Assembly (NCBI GenBank): GCA_003254885.1
Contig: QANT01007852.1
Location: forward strand, 62,001 to 126,000
Direction: 5' to 3'
Source of the DNA: Purshia tridentata
Lineage: Eukaryota; Streptophyta; Magnoliopsida; Rosales; Rosaceae
DNA length: 64,000 nt
How positions within the stretch are numbered: the stretch's first letter is position 1; the number at the start of each line of letters is the position of its first letter. A program made the position numbers and the translations under genes. Below are positions 45,300-57,075 of the stretch, piece by piece. Below the pieces are notes generated by a model. That model saw nothing but the letters and a program-made list of their open reading frames with translations. It was not told the DNA's origin and made no database searches.

Positions 45300-47698
45300 T
45301 AACATACCCGTCAGGTGAAAAGGTGGGGATATTAAGTTCATATTTGATCCGCCAGTTCCCATGTCGCTTCCTCCACTGAGCCACTTCTCCACAAAACTTT
45401 GACTAGAAGAACTATTTTGTTATGAAGGACTTGGTTCCTACGGTCTAAAATCTCAACAGGCTACTTATCATAAGACAATTCCTCTCTCAATTCAATAGGT
45501 TGTGCCTCAAGGATGTGGGAGGAATGTTGTTTTCTTAGAGCAACATTATATATTAAACATTTATTTCAACTCTAAGTATACTCGCAAGTGCACGAATTGC
45601 AGAGTAGTAAAGAGTGCAAAGTACGAGGTCGATCCCACAGGGAATGGATATAGTATCAATAAACCAACTCAACTTGACATATTAGAAACACTAACGCACG
45701 CATACAGATAAGGGGTTTTGATTAGATTGAAAAACATAAAAAAACACACTAATACCATTGCAATAGTAAGAATTTAGAATCCACCACCAATATATGGAAA
45801 TACAACCAAGCAACCTAATATGATGCACACGTGTAATAAAGTTTACTAGCCGGGAGACCTTGATTATCAAAAACACACCTAACTATCGTTCTCTTAATGC
45901 ATCGACTAATAGCTTGATTATTGAAAATTAGCCTAGTTAACTAAATATGTTCAAAAGAAGTGACAAATATCATCTACTTAAGCTGTTAACCATGCAAGAG
46001 TCATTATGTACATGTGAGAACAATAAACATATAGACCCTCCCATGAGCATCTATGATCTCTTCTCTTAAGGATACGTTCTTAGGATACCCCCTTGTTACC
46101 TAGTGGCATTAGTGATTTGGCTATCATCCCCTAACCCCATAGCAAAATCTAGATGCATATAACCTAAGGTGATCAATTAAAGGCGCCATACAAAAAGAGC
46201 CAACTATAACAGAGATCCAAGATTTATCACATGCACCAATTAAATCACAAGTGTTGCATAACTCAAAATCAAGGTTTCATCATCCAACATAGTAAAGCAA
46301 TAATAAACTCAAAACATGAAAAAGAAAATGAAAGAACTAACTTTCATTAAATAAAAAATAATTATGGAATCCATAATAAAAGTAAGAACAAACTAACTAA
46401 TTAATAAAGGAAAACAAGAGAAGAGAAAACAAGAAGAAAAACCCAAGTTGGCTTGCGACTAGGCATGGAAAAAGCCTAGGAACTTGTGACTAGGGCTAGG
46501 GCAACAAGCTAGGAAGCTTGTGTCGAAGCCCTAGGGCTTCACCTTTGCGGTTCCCTCTCTCTGAAAATGCAAAAGATGTCTGATGTTTTTGATATAAAAT
46601 AATGAGGTAGAGAGGTCCTTATAAAGTGGAGAGGGTGGAGGCTTTCCTTTCTCCCCAAGGAATAACTTGTGAATGGACTTGGACCTTTAGAATTAAGGTT
46701 TTGCGATAGGTAATAATATTCATTATGCCAACTAGGATTTATGGCACTGTAATAATATTTATTACGGTACTAGGGTTCCTTATGCGTAATAAAATTCCAA
46801 CCCATTGTAATAAATATCTTTGCAGCTGTACTAAATATTATTACGGCCCATCTTGATTTTTTGCCCTAGCCCATTCACATGCTGACTTAAGCCCATCTTC
46901 TTTACTTGCTTGTCTTGAGGCCCAATTACTTGTAGAAGCTTGTGGAACATTTGACTTGTGAGTTGACTTGACCAACTTCTCTTAGTCCACCTAGGATTCC
47001 TTGTAGAGGTAGGATTCCTTGTAGAGATAGGATTCTTTGTCCAACTTGGGTTTCACTTTGATCATTTTGCTCATCATGATTCCCAATGAAGTTAGGACTC
47101 CTTCTCCTACTAGGGTTAGATTTACTAGTTTGACCAGGTTTTCTCTGCTTTTCCTAGTTTGAGCACGAAATGTCCTAAAATGGCTCTTTTATCTTCTTTC
47201 TTCATCAATGCTTCATTTAACCTTAAAAACACAAAACTAAATCAAAAAACACAAAAATGTCGAATTCTTGTACTCTAGGTTAAGGGGTTAGTATGCAAAA
47301 ATAGTGTAAATTAAGCACTCAACAAGGGATCAGATATGTATTTACGAAGCATGGATACATGAAAGACATCATGGATCTGAGAGAGTTTTGTAGGTAAAGG
47401 AAGTCTGTAAGCAACTACCTTGATGCGCTTCACAATCTAGTAAGGTCCAATGTAATGATGGCTTAACTTTCTCTTTTTTCCCAAAATGCATCATGCCTTT
47501 CCAAGGCGATAACTTCAAGAACACTTGATCTCCAACTTCAAACTGGATATCCTTTCTCTGGTTATCTGAATAACCTTTTTGTCTATCTTGTGCTGCCTTA
47601 AGTTTTTCTCTGATCAAATTAACTTTGTTAGTTTCAAGTTTTGTATTGGCAATTTCCTTGACAAAAGAGCTTGTAATTATTTTAGATTTGAATCTCAC
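45300..47698 (-). pseudogene. Chromovirus integrase end and chromodomain, interrupted
   Basis: On the minus strand, 47698-47330 reads integrase C-terminal sequence (REKLKAAQDRQKGYSDNQRK, FEVGDQVFLKLSPWKG), then shifts frame and reads QIHDVFHVSMLRKYISDP. The family-E solo LTR (47324-45525) interrupts at that point. It resumes at 45524 with SHILEAQPIELREELSYDK, a stop, then the chromodomain words NKIVLLVKVLWR and EEATWE. The stop, frameshift and insertion each inactivate it. This is the typical end of Tekay-like pol. Confidence 0.85.
45525..47324 (-). mobile_element. Solo LTR, family E, second copy (1.8 kb)
   Basis: Plus-strand ends TGTTGTTTTCTTAG and GCACTCAACA; flanks AGGAA (45520-45524) and AGGGA (47325-47329), a 5 bp repeat with one change. 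Because it splits a known pol reading frame, both borders are firmly placed. Confidence 0.88.
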
Positions 47699-47700
47699 AC

Positions 47701-49330
47701 AAGCTGTAGACTAAGTTAGGAACATTTGAGTGTGCAATGAAGTCTACACAGCTGATCCTACATCCCTCATGCCTAAGGTAATACCCATACCATGCATTTC
47801 ACGCAACATCAGTTTTTCACAGAGTAGTGCATGTTTTGACTAGTCTATGACATATCATACACTACACTTTTCTGGCACGGGAACTGCACATAATATCTTG
47901 TGAATATTAAGTGATCCCACGTGAAAGTCTTTTATGTGGGTCACTCTCCTAAATGGGTATTTGCACGTGTTTAATTTTCTGACTTCTTATGATTGGGCCT
48001 TTACTCTCCTCATTTATTCTCCAGCCCACATCAGTTTTTAATGGGTTTTCATTTTGCACTATTCATCATCTTCTCCAAGTCTTTTTTCTGAAAATGGAAA
48101 CTTTCCCAAAACAACTCAGCCCCTCTCCCACACGAATCTTCAGATTCCCTTTGGCATATTCGGCTATGACCTGTCCTGAAAGTTGGTTAGGACTTGAGCC
48201 TATTGGCTGCCATGTGGAACGGTGTGGGTGTGCGTGTGTGGCTGCTGCTACAAGGTACGGGCAGCCCTTCATTCTTTTTGTGACTCACATTTTTGGTATG
48301 TTTTGAGCAGCCTTTGAGCTGAGTGTTTTTGTGTGACCAAATGGGTATTTTATTTTTCAAGAGTTGAAAGCTTTTCTTTGAAAATTTTCTTGTGTTCATC
48401 TCTTGATTTGTTTTATCTGAAAACTACATGGGTTTTGTGCATGGGTTTCAGATTTCTTCAAAAGCATATACACATCACTCTAGTTTTTAGATTTGGGTTT
48501 ATATTGGCTTCTTCAAATCTTGTTTGGTTGAAGGAGTTGATCTTGCTAACCCAAAATATTGCATATCACTTTCATATCTTGAAGATCCATAAGCAAGTTG
48601 CAAATGGGGTGCTACATGTTGATGAGCTAGAGGATAGAGCTGCCAACAACGTAAATGACTCTTGGCTTGTTGGTTGATGGTTGCACAAAGTGGGTATGCT
48701 TGATAGGACCCTCCCCGAATTCCACCCTTGCACTCGGGGTGTAATTGCTAGTTGGTTGTGTTTCTCGAGTTGTGCTTTTGTCGAGTAGACATAAGTGTGT
48801 TTGATATAGATTTTGTGTGCTGATATAGACTTTGTATTGAACCTCAACATATTGGATTGCCCGGTCAGCGGATAAGACCCCCAGTTTTTTAACCCTTTGA
48901 GGTTTTTCTGGGTGAACAACTTGTGTGTCTCCTCTTTGTGGTTGCTGAGTTTATTTGGGTCTTATATAACTTGTGGTTATTTTCTTGGTATATGGCATCA
49001 CACTATGACTTAAAACTTGTGTTTATTTTCTTGGTATATGGCATCACAATATGACTTATGATTGATTATATTGCATCTGTTGAACTGAATATAATCTAGC
49101 ATCTCACATCTCACTTTAGTTGTGGCTAGCACTGGGATGCCTACTTTGATGGATCCTTGAGTGCCTAGGTTGTCACTCCTCACATGAATACTTGAATTGC
49201 TAGTTGGTTGTGTTTCTCGAGTTGTGCTTCTGTCGAGTAGACATAAGTGTGTTTGATTGGTTCAGTCTTGTCAAATAGTTTTAAAATTGGGTCCGATCAG
49301 TGATCGTTGTTTTACTTAGGTGCTTTAGGG
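47701..49330. other. Old LTR-like sequence, unclassified
   Basis: A 57 bp word (GCTAGTTGGTTGTGTTTCTC onward) occurs at 48748 and again at 49200. TTCTTGGTATATGGCATCACA occurs at about 48980 and 49037. The part AACCCTTTGAGGTTTTTCTGG (48889) resembles the U5 of copia LTRs. Open frames here (48333-48677 and others) show no domain. No host gene is supported. Confidence 0.4.
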
Positions 49331-49332
49331 TA

Positions 49333-50571
49333 TTAAAGCACTTTATACCAAACTTCACATTGTAATTTATAATGCTCATTTACCAGATATGTTGTGCCAA
49401 CAATAGAAGAATTAAGAAACAAATCCATACTCTCTTTACTGAAATTTAAACTGAAATTCCTTCTAGTTAATTGAACAATCGAAATGAGGTTCCTTCTTAA
49501 TGAAGGTATAACAAACACCTATTCTAAGACTTATGCAAGACCAGTTCCTACCTAATCTAATGGAAACTGCTCCAATGGCCTTCACTGCTACTTGCATTCC
49601 ATTACCCACTTGACTTCATTCTTCCTTGGTGCCCTCCTTTTTGTGATATCCTGCAATGAATCTGCAATATGAATCGGTGAACCTAAATCAATCCACCAAG
49701 AATTGAAAGACTAGTCAACTAAATTTATTTTGAGATAGAGGCAGTATGGAATACCTTTCTGAATCATCCAAGCTTTCCATTGGTCACACTCTTTTATAAA
49801 ATGACCTGTCTTTGCAGTCAAAGCACTTAAACTTAGTAGTTTTCACTGCCTTAAGGCCCTTTTTTGAATTGGAAGAGGTTGCATTGTCATTTGTTCCCTT
49901 GTGTTTCTGAAATTGTTTCTTAATCTTCTTACCTGAGTTGGCCTTCTGATTTGATTTCTGCACTAAATTCACATATGTCACTGTCTTGCCTTTCTTCCCC
50001 TTCTCCTCCTCTTGCACATACATAGAAATCAACTCATTTAAAGTCCATTTCTCCTTTTGTGCAGCATAGATTGAAGTCAGATGCTCATATGGCTCAGGCA
50101 GTGACATGATCGTACTTGATGAACAATGAACTCATCTGCTATAGGTATGTGCAGCTCTCTCAGCTTGCCTGCAATATTAATCAAAGACATGATATATTCT
50201 CTCACACTTCTTACTCCATCAAACTTCCTACCAGTAAGTGCAGCCATCAAGTTGCTCGTCTCTGCCTTTTCAGATTCTTGGTATTTCTCACTGATGAATA
50301 CCAAAAATGCCTTAGCGTTGTTGCTCTCAACAATTCCACCTTTCACTATATTGGCCATTGCTCTCTTCATGATTAGCAGTGCCATTCAATTTGCCTTTTC
50401 TCATTTCTCATACTTAGCCTTTTCATCTGCAGTGCTTGTGGTTGTCAAAACATCTGGTTTGTCTTCTCTGAGTGCTAAATCTAGGTCATTGAGACCTAGG
50501 ACTATCTTAATGTCCTGCTTCCACTTTTTGAAGTTGTGACCATTCAATGGCTCAATGCTTGCGAAATTCAT
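49333..50571 (-). pseudogene. Copia gag and pre-integrase fragment
   Basis: The start ATG is at 50571 with MNFASIEPLNGHNFKKWKQ, a standard copia gag opening. It runs through a UBN2-type gag (RKFDGVRSVREYIMSLINIA), a basic region and a broken zinc knuckle (KCFDCKDRSFYK) near 49800, with at least one frame change near 50090. A later block at 49518-49333 reads SLRRNLISIVQL, as in the segment between protease and integrase. The protease Asp-Ser-Gly is not visible and integrase, RT and RNase H are missing, so the 3' half is deleted. Its LTR and PBS lie at 53998-54673. Confidence 0.85.
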
Positions 50572-51220
50572 TGATTCTTCAAAATAAATTATTTGATTGT
50601 CTCAAGTTGGTTATGTAAGTAATGGATAAGAATATCTAAGAATGAATTTTCCTGCACTGGATGAGACCATTTTGTTCAGATCATGCAGTGAGGCTTTTGA
50701 CTAATCATGTTCTCAAAATGCAATAAAATCTATTGTTGCAAGTGTGCTTCTGCATTTTGTTCAGCAGGAAAAAAACACTTGGAAGAATACTTGATATCAT
50801 GACATTTTATAACATATGAGCCTTAGTTCTTAAATATCCATGTATTTAATGCCAAAAACTAAAGTAGACAGAATATGAGTATCTAAGAAGCCTAACACTA
50901 CAGCTGTAATTATGATTTTCTGCCTTCACTGTGGGTCTTAGTAATAACTCTCAATATACTAAAGGTTTTTGTGTTATCAATATAGTAAATGTCATGGCCA
51001 AGCAAATGAGAAAATCCCTTTACTAAATGCAGATTAAAATAAATTAGGCATGCACAAATTAAACTACGAAATATGTTTTATCTCAAGAAAAACAGTAGAG
51101 TTTTGTACTAATAAAAGAGTTTGATCAGCATGTGGACTTACTAGCATAACAAGTTAGTGAACAAACAATTTTAAAGCACCCTAATAAACATATATGCTAT
51201 TTACCATATCATTTCCTTGT
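50572..51220 (-). other. Copia 5' leader interrupted by the family-C element
   Basis: Non-coding sequence between the gag start and the family-C insertion; it continues at 53863-53997 on the far side, up to the PBS. Confidence 0.55.
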
Positions 51221-51348
51221 TGTTGTGTTTTTGGCTCGCTTGAAAGGGGGTTTGGGAGTCCATGGAAGTGTCCTTGGACGTTTGGATGAAGTTAGGAAGG
51301 TTAGAAGAGGTTCGTGGTAGGTGGAGCGATGAAGAAAGAGGCGAATCT

Positions 51349-52901
51349 TTTTCCAATAAGCTTTTCTTAAAGGATGAGCTCTTCAATCTTCGGATGGATG
51401 AAGGTGGAGATCTCATGGACCATCTGAATTTGTTCAATAGATGTGTTGCAGATTTGCTACAAATGGATGCCAAGTATAGTGAAGAAGATAAGTCTTTATT
51501 GCTTTTATGATCACTACCTTTACCATTTAAGCACTTTAGGACTACTCTTATGTTTGGCAAAGAAACTCTGGTATTTGATGATGTTGTCACGGACATAATA
51601 TCACATGTTAAGATGAATCAAAATACTTGGGAAAGCTCTCAAGGTGGAGGACTCTATGCCAAGGGTTCAAATGAGAGAGGTCGTAGCAAGAAGAATGGCA
51701 AATCTAAGAAGAAGGGGAAGTCCAATGATTCCGATGAAGAAGATGGTTGCTTCGAGTGTGGTTCACTAGACCACTAGAAAAGGAATTGCCCCATATGGCT
51801 GGAGAAGAAGAAGAAAAGGGCTGAAAACTCAGGTAACATCATGTTCGTCAATGGAGGGCTTTTGGCCATATCTTCAGGTAATTCTACTCCGAATTCTTGG
51901 TATTTGGACTCCAGATGCAGTTTTCATATTGTGCAAACAAGGAGTGGTTTCATACATATGAGGAATCTAGTCGTGGTAAAGTTTTGTTAATAGATAACTC
52001 TACGTGCAAAGTTCATGGCATAAGCACGATCAAGGTGAAGATGCAAGGTGGAGCAGTTAGATTGCTTGGAAGTGTACGGTATATTCCAACGTTGAAGAGA
52101 AATCTTATTTCTCCTAGAACTCTAGAGAAGAATGGGTATACATTCAAGTCTAGAGGGGGGACACTCAAAGCCACAAAGGGATCAAGTGTGATCAAGGGAG
52201 TTAAGCAACCAAATAATCTCTACAAGCTTTTAGGAATTACAATGTTAGGTGGAGCAGCCGCGTCTACCAAGGAGCATTGTGACAAAAGAGAGCAAGGGCA
52301 TCTCACAAAGGAGGAGCATTATCAAAACTCTGCTAAGGCTAAAGAAGAAGAAGTAGCAAGCAATAATTGCTACTTGGTTAATTATTCATCAAAGATTGAC
52401 TTCAAGGATACAGCAAGGAAAGTCAAGAAAGATGAAGGTTCGATTGTTGTTAGAGAAGAAGATGCAACTAAAGAAACCAAAGTTGTTATAAAGGTAAATC
52501 CAGTTCAACAGAAGGCCAACTCTGGGCTCGTGGAGCATGACCCATGGGTTGAAGAGTATGGGCAACGACAACAATCAACCAAGGTACAAGAACAGGTGCA
52601 GTAAAGAAGCACAGGGTTGTCCAAGCCCAAAAGTACCATCAAGCTAACTCACAAATGTTGGTGGGAAACAGACAAAGGTTACTATGGTGTTAGTAAGGGA
52701 AATCCGACTACATTCAAGGGGGCTTGTGAAAGCAAGGAATGGGAACGTCGGAGGAGTGCTAGGTTGTCTCTACAAACAAACTTCAGTTGGAAGTTAGTTC
52801 CTAAATCCAAGGAGAAAGTTGGCTATGAATGGGTTTATCGAACAAAGGGTGAAGAGAATCTTGAGGCTGCAGAAAGATTCAGAAGGACAAGCTCGGGTTG
52901 A
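51349..52901 (+). pseudogene. Family-C gag-protease remnant with RT scrap
   Basis: Gag strings LMDHLNLFNRCVADL and HFRTTLMFGKETL are copia-like, followed by a Lys/Ser-rich stretch and a zinc knuckle CFECGSLDH, stop, KRNC (51748-51788). The protease site reads WYLDSRCSFH where copia has Asp-Ser-Gly. Then RYIPTLKRNLISP and a GAG-pre segment to about 52250, a charged stretch of unknown origin, and WKLVPKSKEKVG..WVYRTK at about 52785-52845, the RT entry. Stops at 51508, 51777 and later plus frame shifts show it is dead. Confidence 0.85.
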
Positions 52902-53039
52902 GCTTACTCAATCTTCAAAGTTAGTTGATTGAGGTGGAGCACCTTCTCACCTAAGGTGCATTGAGGCAAGGAGACTCTTGCCAAGGTGAAGGTTTAAGCA
53001 ACATTTGGGCTCTTGGTTCTAGCTCGCCAAGGTGAAGAT

Positions 53040-53857
53040 TGTTGTGTTTTTGGCTCGCTTGAAAAGGAGTTTGGGAGTCCATGGAAGTGTCCTTGGACGT
53101 TTGGATGAAGTTAGGAAGGTTAGAAGAGGTTCGTGGTAAGTTGAGCAACAAAGAAAGAGGCAAACGCATATAAATGCCCTAAAGGACCGGTCCCAAGGCT
53201 TGAGGACCGGCCCTGCACGAGCATTTTGGGCGCTTTCAGAGGTGATGCCCCTGGAGGACCGATCCCAGTCAAGGGAGGACCGATCCTCTAGGGTGTTTTT
53301 TGGGTGTTTTGTGTCATAACCACTATAGGACCGATCCTACCCCTAGGAGGACCGGTCCTACACGTCCTGGGGAGTGTCATGCTCACTGTGGGACCGATCC
53401 CCATGGCCATAGAATCGGTCCTACACATGGATATTCTGAGTTTCTCCTAGTTTGTGGAGGTTTTATGATTCCTAATTCATCCCTAATTGTATTCTAAAGC
53501 CTATAAGGTATAAATAGGTTCTTCAGACTCAAAAAATCCTAAGATTAACATCAAGGAGAGGTGAGTTTCTCAAGTCGTCATAAGTTCTAAAAAAAGGTAG
53601 AAACTCAAGTGTGAGAGATAGATTAAGACCTAAAGGGAGAGAGAATTCTTGTGATCATTGTAATTTCTTCTCAAAGTGAGTGAAATCTATTTGGTGCTCG
53701 CTGTGGACGTAGGCAATTGCCAAACCACGTTAATTTGGTGTGTTGTTTCCTTTATTTATTTGTTATTTACTTTCGTTGCAAGTTTCATTGAAATCCATCA
53801 AGAACAAGATCCGTGCAAGTACAGGGTTAAATTGCTTGGAGTAATCTAATCTCAACA
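53040..53857 (+). repeat. Family-C 3' LTR
   Basis: TGTTGTGTTTTTGGCTCGC to AATCTCAACA, aligned end to end with the solo LTR at 7157-7992. It carries the same series of eight palindromes (about 53184-53423), several with changed bases. Confidence 0.92.
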
Positions 53858-53997
53858 CTTGTTACTAGATAAAAAACTAGAATAAAAACTAGAATGAAGA
53901 ACTGATGTTGTAAAGCATAATAACCATGCGCAAGGAATACAACTTAAGTCAACCAAGATTAAAATTCTGTATTATCAAGAATTAGCATGTATGTGAA

Positions 53998-54010
53998 GGC
54001 TCTGATACCA
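53998..54010 (-). other. PBS of the minus-strand copia element
   Basis: The minus strand reads TGGTATCAGAGCC two bases after the LTR end, the initiator tRNA-Met type. Confidence 0.88.
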
Positions 54011-54012
54011 CA

Positions 54013-54673
54013 TGTAAGCTTAGAAATATAATTAGCACACCTAACCCATCTTGATAACTTAACACCTGCAATGACAACTAACTCAACACACCAACAACAA
54101 CACAAACTAACCATTGGATGCCATAGCAGCAGTTTGCAGTGTCTGTGAGATTGCACAAGTCTTTTGGCCAACACAATTCTGAATAGCTGCTCTTCCAATG
54201 GGGCAGAGCAATTAATAGCTTAGATCAATCATCGAGCCAGGGACCTATGCCTCCTATTAAGGCATCAGCAATCCGATCCCAATCTAACTCTGACAAGGAC
54301 TTGACTTAATTAATATCTTGTAGCAACCAAGTATTAGACACCCTTTGAGCAATCCTAATACTAAGTGGATTGCCTCATGTTTAATAAGGAATCCTATTCC
54401 TTCTTCTATAATCAACTAAGACATCATGACACCTAATGAGCAATCCTAATACTAAGTGGATTGTCTTATGTTTAATAAGGAATCCTATTGCTTCTTCTAT
54501 AAGCAACTAAGACAGCATAACACCTAATGAAATATGATTTAGTCCATCTGATTCTGACATGTTTAACATTGCACCTCATGTTTTCAATGTGAATTGCACA
54601 TTTGCTTTCAGTTCTAACATTCCTAATCATTTTATGGTCCAAGGGCTGTATAGCAATTATATGGCCCATAACA
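54013..54673 (-). mobile_element. Copia 5' LTR, family F, minus strand
   Basis: It starts TGTTATGGGCC at 54673 and ends TAAGCTTACA at 54013 on the minus strand, next to the PBS. Its own 3' LTR is not found, so the element is truncated. It shares blocks with the LTRs at 40428 and 8379. Confidence 0.82.
54347..54528. repeat. 91 bp tandem duplication inside the copia LTR
   Basis: GAGCAATCCTAATACTAAGT begins at 54347 and again at 54438. The two 91 bp units differ at few sites. The other LTRs of the family do not show it. Confidence 0.9.
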
Positions 54674-54734
54674 TTTGTTCAATTTTGTAATAAAAAAGTT
54701 AATGTAAGTATTCAAAAGTTGTTGTTTTATGTCA

Positions 54735-55049
54735 TTAAAATTCATATAATAAGTTTGAAATTGAACTATTATTTGTCAGAGTAGAGTTGTTGTTAACTCT
54801 TGTTGGCAGTATACAAAAATCAAAAAGATTAAAACCATGCATTGGGATTTTTGGATGAACTGTTTCCAATCTTTTAAAGATTGTTCTCTCATTGAAAAAG
54901 ATGACTGCAGCATGGGGCACAACTTTGTAGGATGATTGGCTTTTGGCAGTGTGAAAATGCCTAATATTATCATACATGCAACCGGCCTCTATATTGGGGT
55001 CAACAGTTTCATACTCTATTTCTTTTGTAATTGCTTGAATTGTATCTCC
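54735..55049 (-). pseudogene. RPA-like OB-fold exon fragment (DUF223-like)
   Basis: After a clear acceptor (TTTCAG, at 55055-55050 on the minus strand) the frame reads GDTIQAITKEIEYE, an acidic linker, EAGCMYDNIRHFHTA, then SSYKVVPHAAVIFFNERT. This matches the second beta strands and the GxxYxIxxF and SYKVVPH words of plant replication-protein-A-like OB folds, a family that is widespread in Helitrons and in their host-gene derivatives. No preceding or following exon was found; the copia LTR begins 62 bp past its end. I treat it as a fragment. Confidence 0.6.
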
Positions 55050-57075
55050 CTGAAATGGGAACAAAATCAAAGGAAAAAAAACATAAGAAAAGAAGACAGA
55101 AAAAATAGTTTGAGCAAACTTTAATAATAATAATATAACAATGTAAGTAAACTTGTGTAAATTTGAGTGGATCACTGAGGGACAACAAGGAAGAAGGAAA
55201 AAAAAATAAAAAGGAAATGAAAAAAGAAAATAAAAATAAATAAAATTTGATTACAGTACATACAGAGTAAGGTATTGGTTAGAAAATTTAAGAGTTAATT
55301 TTATATTCTTATTTAACATGCGTTAGTAATATATTAATTTTTATTGTTTCTATGGTTTGTTGAAGAGTATTTTTTTTTGTATTGAGGTTGAGATTTTCCT
55401 ATTAAATGTCACGGCTAAACTTATGGAGCAGTGTGAACGCAGGGTGAGTAGGTGTAAACTCAGCTTGAAGGCAGGGTCATGTTTTAAAAAAATATTATAA
55501 TAAGTATTTCAAAAGTAAGTTTAATAGGGGATATGAGAGATGGAGAAAAACATAGTAAAACAAAGTGGGATTGAATGTGAAATTTGAGCTGGGTTTGACT
55601 TTGAATGGGATATTTGGGAGTGGTTATTTACAAGTTGGCATGTGTGCTTGTTTTGAGCACTTGAGAGTGGATGGCATTTTTCAGTACTCGTATTGTGAGA
55701 GAGTATGGGGAAAGATTGAGTTGGGATAGTTTGATGAGTTAAGTATACTGTTCTATAATTTTTATAGCATGAAGAATGCAAATAAAAATATATGTATAGG
55801 TGAAGATGGAACTAAAAAAGGTAGAGCATTATCATGGTCACTTTTAAATAGTACTTATAGAGGGTAAACTAAGCTAATAAGGTAATCAAAAGGTTAAGAT
55901 TTTTAATTTTTAAATAAGAGATATACATTCTAATGAGAAATCAGTATATTAACGTAAGAGTTCAGAATGCTTTTTGTGTGCTTGCAATTCAATATATTAA
56001 AGAAAGTACATTGATTTTTATAACAAGATTTTAACAACTATATATAGATTTTTGACATTCACATACTAATAAATTATCACAAATGAAGTTTATGAGATGG
56101 AAAGAGGGAGGGAGATTAAATATGCATAAGAATATGAGGTTTATGCTTAAGTTTTTGTTTGCTAACTGTTAAAAGCAATACTTGTAAATGATAGAGAGAA
56201 CGAACAAAGAGGTGCGCAAAAAGTAGAAAAATGGAGATCAATAGAATGACCAAAAAGAGCACAGCAAATGTGAAAACCCATAATGGCATGTGAGAGACAA
56301 TAGAAGAGAAGGCAAGAACCATAGGAAAAAAAAAAAGAACAGGGTAGAAAAGGAAAAATAAGGTGAATGACTAAAACAGTCCCAACTGACCCATTAATAA
56401 CAAAAAAACATGAACAAATTTTCATGACCGAGGGGTACAATAATCCTTTCAACCTAAACAGCACAAACAATAAAAAAATAAAAAAGCAAGGAAAAACACC
56501 AAAAATGCACAAATGACAAAAAGGGGCATCAAAAACTAAGTAATTACAATGAATATTGATCAACTTTTCCCAAGGCAAGGGCAACATGGACTTTTCCATG
56601 AACAGTCTAAAAACAGTAAATCCCTTAACCGGGCTTTAGTATATATAGAATTTTTTTTGTAGTGAAAATGTGTTATTTTTCATGATGTTGAGATGCTCTA
56701 GCATTCCAGTGGACAGAAAACTTGTCAATCCTTGTTGAAAGTATTGAAAGTGCAGGAGAGGCAAGGATCAACTATGTCCCAAGGTGTAGAAACAACCAGG
56801 ATTATGTGCTGGAACAGCTACAATGGAACCTCATAGTAAAACCATTAACTTTTATCACATCATCTGTATTTTTCCAAATAATGTGTGAGAAAAAAAGAAT
56901 AAAAAATTAGGCACAGAATAAGCAGATCCTAAAGTACTTCTGTAAATATCATACTGTATGTATGATTGGGAATCAAGAGGATACAGGTGCTGTCAGTTTC
57001 TGGAAAAGGCAAGAACTCCTTAATAAGTGAATCAGGTTTGGTAAAACTTCATACTTGATAGTTTTGGATTTATGT
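55050..57075. other. Non-coding stretch with possible Helitron-like edge
   Basis: AT-rich. On the minus strand, TCTATATATACTAAAGCCCGG at about 56649-56629 resembles a Helitron 5' start, and a 145-codon low-complexity frame follows it; neither is proven. A short plus-strand frame at 56722-56910 (SILVESIESAGEARINYVPR) is unidentified. Bases 56660-57075 include the likely 3' UTR of the gene to the right. Confidence 0.4.

Larger units (their letters stand above)
41435..47700 (-). mobile_element. Chromovirus 3' half on the minus strand, twice interrupted
   Basis: The LTR begins TGTTACGACCCG at 45258 and appears to end GGGCATATCA at 41435 on the minus strand, about 2.07 kb after removing the nested solo LTR. 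Upstream of it on the minus strand come a short purine tract (AATGGAGG), a chromodomain end and an integrase C-terminal part up to 47700, where homology stops abruptly. Gag, protease, RT and the 5' LTR are not in the window. Confidence 0.8.
51221..53857 (+). mobile_element. Deleted copia element, family C
   Basis: CTTGT flanks both sides (51216-51220 and 53858-53862). The 3' LTR is complete (53040-53857, 818 bp); the 5' LTR keeps only its first 128 bp (51221-51348) and then jumps straight into gag, so the PBS is lost. The interior keeps gag, part of the protease region and the entry of RT; integrase, most of RT and RNase H are gone. A short purine-rich tract CAAGGTGAAGAT precedes the 3' LTR. 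It sits in the leader of the minus-strand copia element. Confidence 0.9.

Noticed and set aside
56162-56599. 145-codon minus-strand hydrophobic frame
   Set aside because: AT-rich, Phe/Leu/Ser-rich sequence without a family match; likely chance.
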